Source: Ischnura elegans
Lineage: Eukaryota; Arthropoda; Insecta; Odonata; Coenagrionidae
Reading direction: 5' to 3'
Assembly: GCF_921293095.1 (NCBI RefSeq)
Contig: NC_060252.1
Location: 44,950,881-45,014,880, forward strand
Length of the DNA: 64,000 nt
Under the pieces are notes generated by a model. It searched no databases and was not told where the DNA came from. It was given only the letters and a program-made list of their open reading frames with translations. Shown here one piece after another: positions 16,500 through 24,575 of the stretch. The translations under genes and the position numbers were made by a program. Within the stretch, counting starts at the first letter, position 1, and each line of letters starts with the position of its first letter.

Positions 16500-17567
16500 A
16501 TGAGTTTTCAAAAGTTCCTGTTGGTGAATCCGGACGATATCGTGAAATCCGAAAATTTAACTGAGCAGCAATTATCTAAATTAGACAAGGAAATGCATTC
16601 TGTTTTACAGAGAAAGGACTTAGAGGATTCACAGAAATGGCATCACTATAGGAGAATTTTAGATGCGTACCTAGAAAATGTTTCAGAGAGTAAACGTGAC
16701 GATTTTTTACCTCCACTTGATTTAGTAAACGTTCTTTCTCCTCCAAAAAGCAATGATTTTAATGGGAAATCGAAGGAAGGTAAGCAAAAAAAAAAAAAGC
16801 TGGAGTCTGTTAAAAGAGGAAAACGAGTATTGAATATCCCTAGGGATGGGGTTATTAGTAAATTAGGCAATGGAAATAATAATACTCCGAATTTGGATAA
16901 AGAAATGCGGAGGATTTTAGACCGTAAAGACATTGCAGACTCTCTGAAATGGCAATACTATAAGAGATTACTTAATTCGTATTTAGAAAACAATTCGAAA
17001 TCTAAGGATAGCATTCCTCTCGCGGAGCTTAAGACGGCTAGAACTCCAGAGGAAAGAATTAATACACCCAAGGCTGAAAAAATCAACGATTTAAAGAATA
17101 AAGGAAGAAACATATTGAAAAATTACACAGAAATTGAAGACCGATGGGAAAAGAGTCAAGAAAAAGGAAAGGAGAAGATGGAGGAGTTATTGAACGAGCT
17201 CGAGCAAAAACTCCGAGACGAAGACGTGGAAATAAAACAAGAATTAGACGAATCATTGCTAAAGGATCAAATGGACCTGGCGTACCTAGACTCGTCACCG
17301 GCAAAACCGAGGCGAGGAAGTCGGAAAAGAGTCAAAAAAGTACCATATTCACCGCCAACTCCGAGGAACAAAAAGAGGGCAATATCACTAGACAACAAAG
17401 AAGGAAAGAAAATAACAATGTCCCCGAAAACTCCAAGGAAGACATCAGACGACGAAGGAGATCGTCGAAAACAGGAGAGAAAAAAAAAAACACCTCCATC
17501 AAACCCCAAGAAAAAAAGGAAGAAAGGAATTACGGAGAGAGAGATTCCATGGTTGAGTCATCCTTAA
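16500..17567 (+). CDS. element protein with duplicated 'LDKEM…YLEN' repeat (355 aa)
   Basis: Two copies of a 34-residue unit, LDKEM-x3-L-x-RKD-x3-SxKW-x2-Y-x-R-x-L-x2-YLEN, at residues about 27-60 and 132-165. They are separated and followed by Lys/Glu-rich low-complexity sequence. The C-terminal third is strongly basic (KKRKK-type). The repeat resembles one found beside Maverick integrases and capsids in other arthropods. Function is unknown; a DNA-condensing or scaffold role is a guess. Its last 19 bases overlap the preferred integrase start. Confidence 0.7.
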   Translation: MSFQKFLLVNPDDIVKSENLTEQQLSKLDKEMHSVLQRKDLEDSQKWHHYRRILDAYLENVSESKRDDFLPPLDLVNVLSPPKSNDFNGKSKEGKQKKKKLESVKRGKRVLNIPRDGVISKLGNGNNNTPNLDKEMRRILDRKDIADSLKWQYYKRLLNSYLENNSKSKDSIPLAELKTARTPEERINTPKAEKINDLKNKGRNILKNYTEIEDRWEKSQEKGKEKMEELLNELEQKLRDEDVEIKQELDESLLKDQMDLAYLDSSPAKPRRGSRKRVKKVPYSPPTPRNKKRAISLDNKEGKKITMSPKTPRKTSDDEGDRRKQERKKKTPPSNPKKKRKKGITEREIPWLSHP

Positions 17568-18628
17568 GCAAAATTTTTTTCGACCCTTCCAATCCAGCTA
17601 GTTTTTCGACTAGAGATGCTCTATGGGCTGCATCGGGAAAAAAATTCTCAAAGGAAAACGTACAAAAATGGTTAGATTCACAGGATAGCTATACACTTCA
17701 CAAACCGATTAGAAAAAGATTTCGTAGAAATCATTACGAAGTGTCATACATCGATGAAACTTGGCAGTGTGATCTAAATGATATGAGATCTCTGAAAAAA
17801 TATAATAATGGCTATCAATATCTTCTTACGGTGATAGACCTCTTTTCAAAATATGCATGGGCTAAACCCTTAAAAAATAAGAAACCTGAAAGTGTGATAC
17901 ATGCTTTTCGCTCGATTTTTAACAAACGGAAACCATTGAAAATTCAAAGTGACAAAGGTGGTGAATTTGTTAATGTTAAATTCAAAAAATTTCTCGACGA
18001 GCGAGGAGTTAAATTCTTTTCCATAAATAATCCCGACATTAAGGCCTCAATTGTGGAAAGGTTTAACAGAACGTTGAAAAGTAAAATGTATAAATATTTT
18101 ACAAAAAATAACACTTATAATTACGTGAGTGTGCTCCCGAAGCTACTCAAAGGATACAATGATCGAAAGCATTCCAGTATTGGAATTGCTCCTTCTCAAG
18201 TAAACGAATCGAGTGCATTTTCAACTGCTGTGTATCAGTCGAGAAGACGACTTAAGCAAGATGATGGCGGTAGGAAATTTGAGATTGGTGAACATGTTCG
18301 TATTAGCAAGGAAAAGTTACCATTCGCTAAAGGTTACACACCGAATTATTCTACAGAAATATTTAAAGTGAAATCCATTTCAAGGGATTTTCTCATACCC
18401 ACATATAAATTGGAAGATTTAAATGGTGAAGAAATACGAGGTTCTTTTTACGGAAAAGAGTTAGTACGAAGTAGAATAACTGATATTACTGAATTCAAAA
18501 TTGAAAGGGTTTTAAAACGGAGAGGAAAAGGTGCTAAGCTGGAATATTTCGTTAAATGGAAGGGTTACGACGACAGTTTCAACAGTTGGATATTAGCTTC
18601 CACTGTGAAAAGATTGCTTAACAATTAA
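17549..18628 (+). CDS. Maverick integrase (DDE, retroviral-type) with C-terminal chromodomain
   Basis: 359 residues from the chosen ATG. The frame is open back to 17144, but that upstream part is purine-rich low complexity shared with the previous gene. N-terminus: FDPSNPASFS… and YTLHKPIRKRFRR, a conserved Maverick integrase lead-in. Catalytic core: D75 (WQCD), D135 (IQSDKGGEF) and E170 (IVERFNR), with 34 residues between the last two. C-terminus (about 310-359): a chromodomain with ERVLKRR, YFVKWKGY and FNSWI, which may steer integration to particular chromatin. It should cut and join the TIR ends, making the 6-bp duplication seen here. It ends 6 bases before the penton-like gene. Confidence 0.95.
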   Translation: MVESSLSKIFFDPSNPASFSTRDALWAASGKKFSKENVQKWLDSQDSYTLHKPIRKRFRRNHYEVSYIDETWQCDLNDMRSLKKYNNGYQYLLTVIDLFSKYAWAKPLKNKKPESVIHAFRSIFNKRKPLKIQSDKGGEFVNVKFKKFLDERGVKFFSINNPDIKASIVERFNRTLKSKMYKYFTKNNTYNYVSVLPKLLKGYNDRKHSSIGIAPSQVNESSAFSTAVYQSRRRLKQDDGGRKFEIGEHVRISKEKLPFAKGYTPNYSTEIFKVKSISRDFLIPTYKLEDLNGEEIRGSFYGKELVRSRITDITEFKIERVLKRRGKGAKLEYFVKWKGYDDSFNSWILASTVKRLLNN

Positions 18629-18634
18629 GCTAAT

Positions 18635-19336
18635 ATGAATGATTTTTATATCACACTACTTAGCGACAGTTCGGCAAAATTTTACCCAGACAATTCGATC
18701 GCTCATTTTCGCACAAAACTTGCTCGGAGAATCACTCTCAGTGAAAGAGAAAAATGGGTTGTTGGGTTAGTGGAAATATCATTACCACGCGTTAGCGCAC
18801 CAGTGAGCAATAAGGTGTCTATTCGAATGCTCAACAACGAGCATGAAATCACGTTAACGAAACCAAGATATACATTGTCTTCATTGTTCAGTGAACTTCG
18901 AGAATCCATACCTGAAGACAGGCTATTAGAATATGATATCGAAATAGCAAATTTGGATAAAGGTGATGGTATTTCTGAAGATGCGGTAATCCTTTCACCT
19001 AGTAAGGCATTGCCAACGTCTTTATCTGACTCGGTAGGGATCAAAAGGAAAGAACCACCAAAAATCAAGGAAGAGGAATACGTTGGAATCGTATTTGTTT
19101 ATAACGATCTCGTGAAACCGCAATTTATAGGCGACACGATGAGTAGATGTTTAAGAGTCATTAACATTGGAAGGGGTAGACATCAAGTATTTCAACAACC
19201 GTATTATGTCCCTGTTGAACGGATGGAATTTGATAGTATTGAGATATTTCTGGGGGATAAAATGGGTCTATCATACCCTTTTGAATCGAGCATCGAACCT
19301 GCAAGATTGATTCTTCACTTTAAAAAAAAGGAATAA
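18635..19336 (+). CDS. penton-like minor capsid protein
   Basis: 233 residues. The opening (FYITLLSDSSAKFYPDNS…F.T.L…W.VGLVEISLPR) and the C-terminal half (FVYNDLVKPQFIGD, LRVINIGRG, FDSIEIFLGDKMG, PF.S, LILHF) match the pattern of Polinton minor capsid proteins, which are single-jelly-roll penton homologues (established for the family). It should form five-fold vertices together with the major capsid protein. It is packed between the integrase and the pVI-like gene. Confidence 0.85.
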   Translation: MNDFYITLLSDSSAKFYPDNSIAHFRTKLARRITLSEREKWVVGLVEISLPRVSAPVSNKVSIRMLNNEHEITLTKPRYTLSSLFSELRESIPEDRLLEYDIEIANLDKGDGISEDAVILSPSKALPTSLSDSVGIKRKEPPKIKEEEYVGIVFVYNDLVKPQFIGDTMSRCLRVINIGRGRHQVFQQPYYVPVERMEFDSIEIFLGDKMGLSYPFESSIEPARLILHFKKKE

Positions 19337-19363
19337 TTTTCATAAAGTTCAGTTCCCATCAAG

Positions 19364-19912
19364 ATGTCTACGGATGTGGATCGATACTTGAAATATTACA
19401 TTTCAAGACAAAAAGGTGGTGAGATTGGTCCCATTTATCGAGCCAGTCAATATAGACAGAAAGGGAACGGATTAGGGAGTTTTTTTAGCGGGCTTTGGCG
19501 ATCCGTGAGACCTCTTCTCACTAGCGGTTTGAAAGCAGTTGGGGAGGAGGCTGTAAAATCAGGAATTGGTGCCCTCACAGATATCGGTACAAAGCCTGGA
19601 AAGGAAATTTTAAAAACTCGTCTTAAAGAGGCGGGTAGTAATTTAAAAAGACGCGCTGAAGACAAAATGGAAAGAATGGTGGGGGCTGGATTACGCACGG
19701 CAAAGAGACCACGAAAAAAAGCTGCTAAAAATGCTATTCTAACTGTTAAAAAGAAGCAAAAAAAAAGGGGAAATGTGAAAAAAAAGGTAAAGAGAATAAA
19801 ACGAAATCACGTCTCAAAGAAGAATAAAATTACAAGGGCAGTGAGGAGAAGTAAGGGACGTGGGAAAAGAAAACAGCGAGGTGGTGGGGTAAGGGATATA
19901 TTTTCATTATAA
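19364..19912 (+). CDS. pVI-like basic virion protein
   Basis: 182 residues. The N-terminal Maverick signature YYISRQKGGEIGPIYR…YRQKGNGLGSFFSGLWR is followed by an amphipathic part (VRPLLTSGLKAVGEEA). From about residue 110 there is a very Lys/Arg-rich tail. MVGAG at 105-109 fits the adenain cleavage rule (M/I/L)-x-G-x-G and would separate the membrane-active-like front from the basic tail. The comparison to adenovirus pVI rests on layout, not on alignment. Confidence 0.7.
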   Translation: MSTDVDRYLKYYISRQKGGEIGPIYRASQYRQKGNGLGSFFSGLWRSVRPLLTSGLKAVGEEAVKSGIGALTDIGTKPGKEILKTRLKEAGSNLKRRAEDKMERMVGAGLRTAKRPRKKAAKNAILTVKKKQKKRGNVKKKVKRIKRNHVSKKNKITRAVRRSKGRGKRKQRGGGVRDIFSL

Positions 19913-19922
19913 TATAAATCCA

Positions 19923-21266
19923 ATGAAATATTATATTAGTCTTTCGGCTGAAACGGTGGAAGATACATCAACTAAAATGACGCAGGTTATTCCCTCGTCT
20001 TTGGATATATTCACCCGCCGTCCTATCCAAGCTAGTATATTAGGCAACCGAATAGTCGCTTACAAGCCTGTGACGGCTATCGATACCTACTCAGAATTGA
20101 AATTTTCCATCAAAGGAAACGGTGATAGATATATAGACTTGAACGATATATCCCTGAATATTAAGCTCAAACTCTTAAATGGAAACAAATCGTTTGTGAA
20201 TGGTCAAGAGCAGCCAGGAATTGTAAATAACATACTCCATTCTCTTTTTGAAAATTGCAATGTGTATCTGAATGGGCGAAGAGTGACAACGTCGGAACAT
20301 TACGCCTACCGTAGTTATTTGGAAAATCTGCTTAATTATGGTACGGACGCCGCACGTACGCACTTGCAGTGTATCGGATGGGCGCTTGATAATGGTGAAG
20401 ATTTAGATAGCCTCGAAACAAATGCAGGATTAAAGACTAGGAAAAGAATGCTTGAAAATAGCAACCTTATAGAACTGGAAGGAAAACTGCACGCGGACGT
20501 CATGCATCAATCCAGGCTTCTCCTAAACAACGTTGACGTAGACATTGAACTATCTTTTGCAAAACCTGCATTCTTTCTAATGGATAAACCAGACGGAGAA
20601 GGAGTTCTGAAAATTGAAGATGCCACACTTTACGCAACTCATTATGACCTTGATCATTCCGTTCTAGTTGCACATGCAAAAATACTCTCAGACGGAATGT
20701 CTAGTATTTTACCTTATAAACGTGTTGAAATGAAATCATTCACGATTCCTGCGAATAGCAGCATGTTTAACAATGATAATTTAATTTTAGGCCGGATCCC
20801 GAATTTACTTCTAGCCGTTATGATAGAGGATAATGCATTCCTCGGAAAAAAAAATAAAAATCCATTCAATTTTCGTCATTTTAGTCTGTATAACTGTTCT
20901 GTTTTCGTCGACGATCAGGAATATCCGTGTGGAGGAATTGAAACAGACTTCGATACATTACAAAAAAAGTTCTGTACACGTGCTTATCGACAGCTTTTCT
21001 CCGCACTGGGATTACACCATGCTGATGGGGGAAACCAAATAACTTTGGAAATGTTTGAACATGGATACTTTGTGCTAGCATGGAATCTTAGTCGTGATGC
21101 TTCCGTGAGTGAAAATCACGTTTCACCATCTCGCATGGGGAATTTACGATTACATGGTAAATTTAAAAAACCCCTCGAGCACGCAGTGACAGTTCTTACT
21201 TATGCCGAGTACGATTCTGAAATTTTAATAAATAAAAACAGGGAAGTCACCTTAAATTGGACATAA
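19923..21266 (+). CDS. major capsid protein (double jelly-roll, hexon-like)
   Basis: 447 residues. It matches the arthropod/nematode family often labelled 'F54H12.2-like', known as the Maverick major capsid protein. Visible landmarks are LDIFTRRPIQASIL, the ENCNVYLNGRRVT region, YRSYLENLLNYG, LLLNNVDVDIELSF, and a C-terminal RAYRQLFSALGL…GYFVLAWNLSRD…GNLRLHGKF…TVLTYAEYDSEI. It should assemble the icosahedral shell. The start used is the first ATG, 10 bases after the pVI-like stop; a later Met is possible. No lesion is seen. Confidence 0.9.
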   Translation: MKYYISLSAETVEDTSTKMTQVIPSSLDIFTRRPIQASILGNRIVAYKPVTAIDTYSELKFSIKGNGDRYIDLNDISLNIKLKLLNGNKSFVNGQEQPGIVNNILHSLFENCNVYLNGRRVTTSEHYAYRSYLENLLNYGTDAARTHLQCIGWALDNGEDLDSLETNAGLKTRKRMLENSNLIELEGKLHADVMHQSRLLLNNVDVDIELSFAKPAFFLMDKPDGEGVLKIEDATLYATHYDLDHSVLVAHAKILSDGMSSILPYKRVEMKSFTIPANSSMFNNDNLILGRIPNLLLAVMIEDNAFLGKKNKNPFNFRHFSLYNCSVFVDDQEYPCGGIETDFDTLQKKFCTRAYRQLFSALGLHHADGGNQITLEMFEHGYFVLAWNLSRDASVSENHVSPSRMGNLRLHGKFKKPLEHAVTVLTYAEYDSEILINKNREVTLNWT

Positions 21267-21288
21267 GCAATTAGGCACTGCGGGCATT

Positions 21289-21825
21289 ATGGATACAAAT
21301 GGAATTATAAGAGCTCTCACGAGTAATCGAAATACGCGAGCATTTTTTCGAGGAGTTTTCGCATCCGATATTATTAAGAAAATCAACATCAAACCTGGAT
21401 TATATATAATCAATTTTGATCCTTCTACACGTCCTGGAATTCATTGGGTTGCTATTCATGTGATCAATCTAAAACGCGCAGAATATTTCGACTCATACGC
21501 GCTGCCTCCTTTCGTACCCGATATACTAGTTTTTCTTCGTCGCTTTTCCTCGGTAAAGAAAAATAGTAAGCGGTTGCAAAATTTCAAATCTGATTTATGC
21601 GGGGAGTACTGCTGCTTGTATGCGTACTTCAAGTCAATAAATCGTACGCTGACCCAATTCACCCGGCTATTTCCCCACCCCGAGCTTAATGATTGTAAAG
21701 TGACCTCGATCTTTTCTCGCGTGTTTGGACGTGGACGGATAAATCGCAAATGTAATCCAAGGTCTCAATCTTGCTGCGCATTAGTAGAGACAAGTACTTG
21801 GAGAAATAGGTTGCGTAAATTGTGA
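21289..21825 (+). CDS. adenain-like cysteine protease
   Basis: 178 residues. Catalytic residues in adenain order: H52 (IHWVAIHV), D68 (EYFDSY), Q97 (RLQNF) and C108 (LCGEYCCLY). It should process capsid and core proteins during particle maturation. The C-terminal 40 residues are basic and Cys-containing (NRKCNPRSQSCC), slightly longer than the core fold needs. It lies directly behind the capsid gene, 22 bases away. Confidence 0.9.
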   Translation: MDTNGIIRALTSNRNTRAFFRGVFASDIIKKINIKPGLYIINFDPSTRPGIHWVAIHVINLKRAEYFDSYALPPFVPDILVFLRRFSSVKKNSKRLQNFKSDLCGEYCCLYAYFKSINRTLTQFTRLFPHPELNDCKVTSIFSRVFGRGRINRKCNPRSQSCCALVETSTWRNRLRKL

Positions 21826-21837
21826 AAACGATTAGTC

Positions 21838-22800
21838 ATGATGCAGTCTTCCAGGAAAGAAGTCACGCTCTCCTCGAACGGAGTGAAACTCGTGGATGGT
21901 CTTACGCTACCTAAAGATATTACCAAGGAAAAGTCTTGCAAGCCATCTTCGAGAAAGCGGAAGATGAGTAGAGAAACGGAAAAGGGAAGTAAACAAAATA
22001 ATATGAATAAGGGAGAGAAAAAGAAGATATCACCCGATGAATCAGTCTGTATCCAGGTACCTACCGGATTGGACGTGCCGTCAACGTCACTCGTGTTAAC
22101 CCGAGAAAAGGGAAAGAATCCTAGAAAAAATTATTCGAGGAAAATAGAAAAAAAAACCAGTCGTTTACAACACATAAAATCCTCGATAAAATTACCCTCA
22201 CCCTTGGAGGATTATAAAGTATTATACTGCCTTGGTGCTTCACTTGGTGGTAAAAAAAATCTTCGCATCGGTTGGGGGCTAAGCGGTGGACGAGCATTTG
22301 CGAGAATATCGGATGACTCTGATGTAATTGATCTATTTAACAACGACCTCTACCTTCTTAAACATAACAAACATCACATCACGGAATATTTAAATTCTGG
22401 TGCAGTCATTCCAGAATTCCCTAACGGAGTAGCCAATCCTATTTTCTCCGTCTCATTCCAGAAATATTTTGAAATTAATTACGCTGTGTTTTCCATTCAA
22501 GGAAAAGAAACAGTTGCATTAAATAAAGAGGAATGGCATGTTCTCGCAAATATGCTAGACAATGTGATACTCGCTGTGGATTTAGTGGATCAAAATCAGA
22601 TGGATTTGGAACAATACTTCCTACCTTTCGAGCATGCAGCTCGGAGATTGGGTATAGAGGATATGAAGATTATATTCGGAGTGGAGCAAACAATCATTGC
22701 CACAACATATTTTCCCCTAGACCCGATGTATGTGGAAGGATGGGCAAAGCTATTATCGACTTCCAAGCATGTGTTCAAGGACAAGAAAAACTGTTTGTGA
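21838..22800 (+). CDS. hypothetical protein (320 aa), possibly PC4-like in its C-terminal half
   Basis: The first 120 residues are basic, low complexity and Ser/Lys-rich. Then comes a folded-looking part: VLYCLGASLGG…LRIGWGLSGGRAFARI and, further on, YAVFSIQGKETVALNKEEWHVLANMLDNVILAV. The last segment recalls the PC4/p15 pattern (…L..eEW..L…I..av) found in some element proteins, but the match is weak. The final 61 bases overlap the next gene in another frame. Confidence 0.6.
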   Translation: MMQSSRKEVTLSSNGVKLVDGLTLPKDITKEKSCKPSSRKRKMSRETEKGSKQNNMNKGEKKKISPDESVCIQVPTGLDVPSTSLVLTREKGKNPRKNYSRKIEKKTSRLQHIKSSIKLPSPLEDYKVLYCLGASLGGKKNLRIGWGLSGGRAFARISDDSDVIDLFNNDLYLLKHNKHHITEYLNSGAVIPEFPNGVANPIFSVSFQKYFEINYAVFSIQGKETVALNKEEWHVLANMLDNVILAVDLVDQNQMDLEQYFLPFEHAARRLGIEDMKIIFGVEQTIIATTYFPLDPMYVEGWAKLLSTSKHVFKDKKNCL

Positions 22801-23318
22801 TACGTGAATTGGCAATAAAAGATTTAGATTCCGGTCGAGGAAAGTCGTGGGTTTTTAAACTTCCACCAATTTTTGATAACAGTCGAGAAAATTATTGGCT
22901 TGTTAATCACTACCATGGAATTGACCATGGGTTGGGAAATGTACCATATTATTATTTAAATGATATTATCGAGAATGAAACAATGCCATATAATTTTATC
23001 TTTACCAAAGGATTAGAAAAATCAGTTGCGATATCCACGCTCATTAATCGCCCCGTTATAGAGCTGGAAAGATTTATTAACGTGCCTAGCCTCAAAACGC
23101 TTCCAGAAGCAGAAGGGGTAATGTGTAGTCTCCGTGTTCATCAGACAAAAAAGTATGCGTGTGCAGTAAAAAATTGTGAAAAATTACAGAGATGGATTAA
23201 CGAAAATATTGGTGTTAGAAAATTGGATAAATTGTTGCAGGAGATGAAAATCCATGTATCATCAGTATCACCCATGAATTGTAAAAGAAAATTAGTATTA
23301 GATGGTGATTGTTGTTAA
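22740..23318 (+). CDS. DnaQ/RNase-H-like element protein, copy 2
   Basis: 192 residues from an ATG inside the previous gene. The frame is open further upstream, but that part is a shadow of the previous gene. IIDFQACVQ…FVIRELAIKDLD…SWVFKLPP and NHYHGIDHG follow the pattern of arthropod element proteins related to DnaQ-type exonucleases, with D and E of the first motif visible. The tail …VPSLKTLPE…C-x6-H…CAV-x-NCEKLQRW parallels the copy at 13566. An exonuclease or nucleic-acid-processing role is an inference. AATAAA follows at 23359. Confidence 0.6.
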   Translation: MGKAIIDFQACVQGQEKLFVIRELAIKDLDSGRGKSWVFKLPPIFDNSRENYWLVNHYHGIDHGLGNVPYYYLNDIIENETMPYNFIFTKGLEKSVAISTLINRPVIELERFINVPSLKTLPEAEGVMCSLRVHQTKKYACAVKNCEKLQRWINENIGVRKLDKLLQEMKIHVSSVSPMNCKRKLVLDGDCC

Positions 23319-23358
23319 TTTATGTATAGTGTCACTGTTTGTAAACTTGCATGCATGA

Positions 23359-23364
23359 AATAAA
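23359..23364 (+). terminator. polyadenylation signal AATAAA at the end of the virion cluster
   Basis: AATAAA lies about 40 bases after the last stop codon and just before the right terminal repeat. I noticed no equally well placed signal behind the internal genes of the cluster. Confidence 0.5.
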
Positions 23365-23386
23365 AAACAAGAAAAATTATCTAACA

Positions 23387-23869
23387 CCTCTATCTCTTTC
23401 ATTTGACGAATTATTTCCTATCGGACCCAGAACCTCCATCGATTAAGGGGAGGGGGGACGATGATGGGGGGTGGAGGGGAAGCAACTTGGGGAAAGAAAA
23501 TGACGGTCGAAAATCTTGTGATATTGGGAAAACAAACGAGAAGTGGAGGGGTAAATAATTGAATAGCGAAAATAGATAAAAGACAAAAGAGAAACAAGTT
23601 AAGATCAATAAAACAAGTGCCAGTCTATATATTAGGAAAATAAACGAAAGGAGAAATAGTAAATAACGTCAGAGAGAGCAAATGATAAGCGAAAATAGAT
23701 GAATAACGATACGAATACGAAAGGGAAACAAATGACGATCAATAAAACAAGTGACGGTCGATTAAAAAGTCACGTGATAGCGTAATTAAAGATGGCGGAG
23801 CGTAATTAAGTGTAGGGGGGAGGTAATTAAAAATGGCAGGTGCTCCAGGACGCTTTTTTTTACCCTACT
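23387..23869 (-). repeat. right terminal inverted repeat (about 483 bp)
   Basis: Reverse complement of the left repeat. It is identical over 23719-23869, then diverged through a region of degenerate repeat units. It is similar again near the inner end, where it holds the GC-rich stretch at about 23420-23480. Confidence 0.9.
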
Positions 23870-23875
23870 AACGAA
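23870..23875. repeat. right target-site duplication AACGAA
   Basis: Exact copy of 3855-3860, immediately outside the right terminal repeat. Confidence 0.95.
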
Positions 23876-24034
23876 ACCTTTACATCATAATAAGCGATTG
23901 AATGGCCATGTCTATGTGAATAAGAAGGTATATATATGAGCTATTGTTACAACCCTAGTTATTTCAACTTACTCCGTACGTGCATCTCCACTACTACCTA
24001 CGAAATAAGTTTTTAGCCAACGCAATTAAAAGTT

Positions 24035-24255
24035 GTGCGTGGAGGGGAGTGTTAGGACACCAATCGTTCATATATAAAAGGAAATACTCTGATGAAATGA
24101 CTTCTAGTATTTATTAAAGTCCTTTATTATGCGGAGGAAAAATGAATTCCCATATCTATTCGTTCGTCAAATATCTCTTTTAATCTATCGCTTCAGTTGG
24201 ACCTGGAAATGTAGGGAAGTTCTGATATGATGTTCTCCGTGCCGCTGTAAAAGCT
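24035..24255 (-). mobile_element. non-LTR retrotransposon 3' end (family B)
   Basis: Shares TTTATTAAAGTCCTTTATT, GTGTTAGGACA and the ATATCTCTT…TATCGCTT block with other family-B pieces at 37930-38215 and 46835-47110. On the coding strand it corresponds to the 3' region of the copy at 56365. Only the end survives. Confidence 0.65.
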
Positions 24256-24500
24256 CAATTGCTCGAGCAATCTAAACCTAGCGCACAGCCTCCCGAGACG
24301 CTAGCGGCCCCCAGCCTAATTCGTCTAACGTTTGTGTGACGCCCTTTGTACGTCCGTAGCAGCTCTCGGCGAAACGCGCAGAAGAATATTAATAACAATA
24401 ATGTCGTATTTATTACAAGCAAATTTAGGACTACATAGCCCTTGCTTACAATTTGCTTGTTTGAAATCACATACACCCATGCCCTCGGTGGTGGTAAATT
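24256..24500. other. unassigned
   Basis: No supported feature. Confidence 0.4.
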
Positions 24501-24575
24501 CACCATGGGGTGATTTGAACCCACGACCTTAAGGTTGGCAGACGGGATCATTACCCCAGTGCCACTGAGGAAGAA
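24501..24575 (-). mobile_element. tRNA-headed SINE fragment
   Basis: On the minus strand a CTCAGTGGCACTGGGG A-box-like segment is followed about 35 bases later by the B-box GGGTTCAAATC (24522-24512). It is not a functional tRNA, because no cloverleaf acceptor pairing is evident. Confidence 0.5.

Larger units (their letters stand above)
3861..23869. mobile_element. complete Maverick/Polinton (adintovirus-like) element, 20,009 bp
   Basis: The ends are inverted repeats flanked by AACGAA duplications. Inside are all hallmark genes of the group: protein-primed polymerase B, retroviral-type integrase with chromodomain, FtsK/HerA packaging ATPase, adenain-like protease, major capsid and penton-like minor capsid. 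Every one is an unbroken frame, so the copy looks young and possibly competent. Left-arm genes run leftward and the virion cluster runs rightward. Extra genes are a matrix metalloproteinase, a dUTPase, two DnaQ-like proteins and several unknowns. Polintons are typically 15-20 kb, so the size fits. Whether it should be called a transposon or an integrated adintovirus cannot be settled from sequence alone. Confidence 0.97.

Noticed and set aside
17144..17548. 135 extra codons at the front of the integrase frame, overlapping the repeat protein
   Set aside because: The stretch is A/G-rich, which removes stop codons from several frames, including antisense ones. Conserved integrase sequence begins only after 17549.
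22533..22739. Upstream extension of the second DnaQ-like frame
   Set aside because: Low-quality sequence that shadows the previous gene. Family-like sequence starts at the ATG at 22740.
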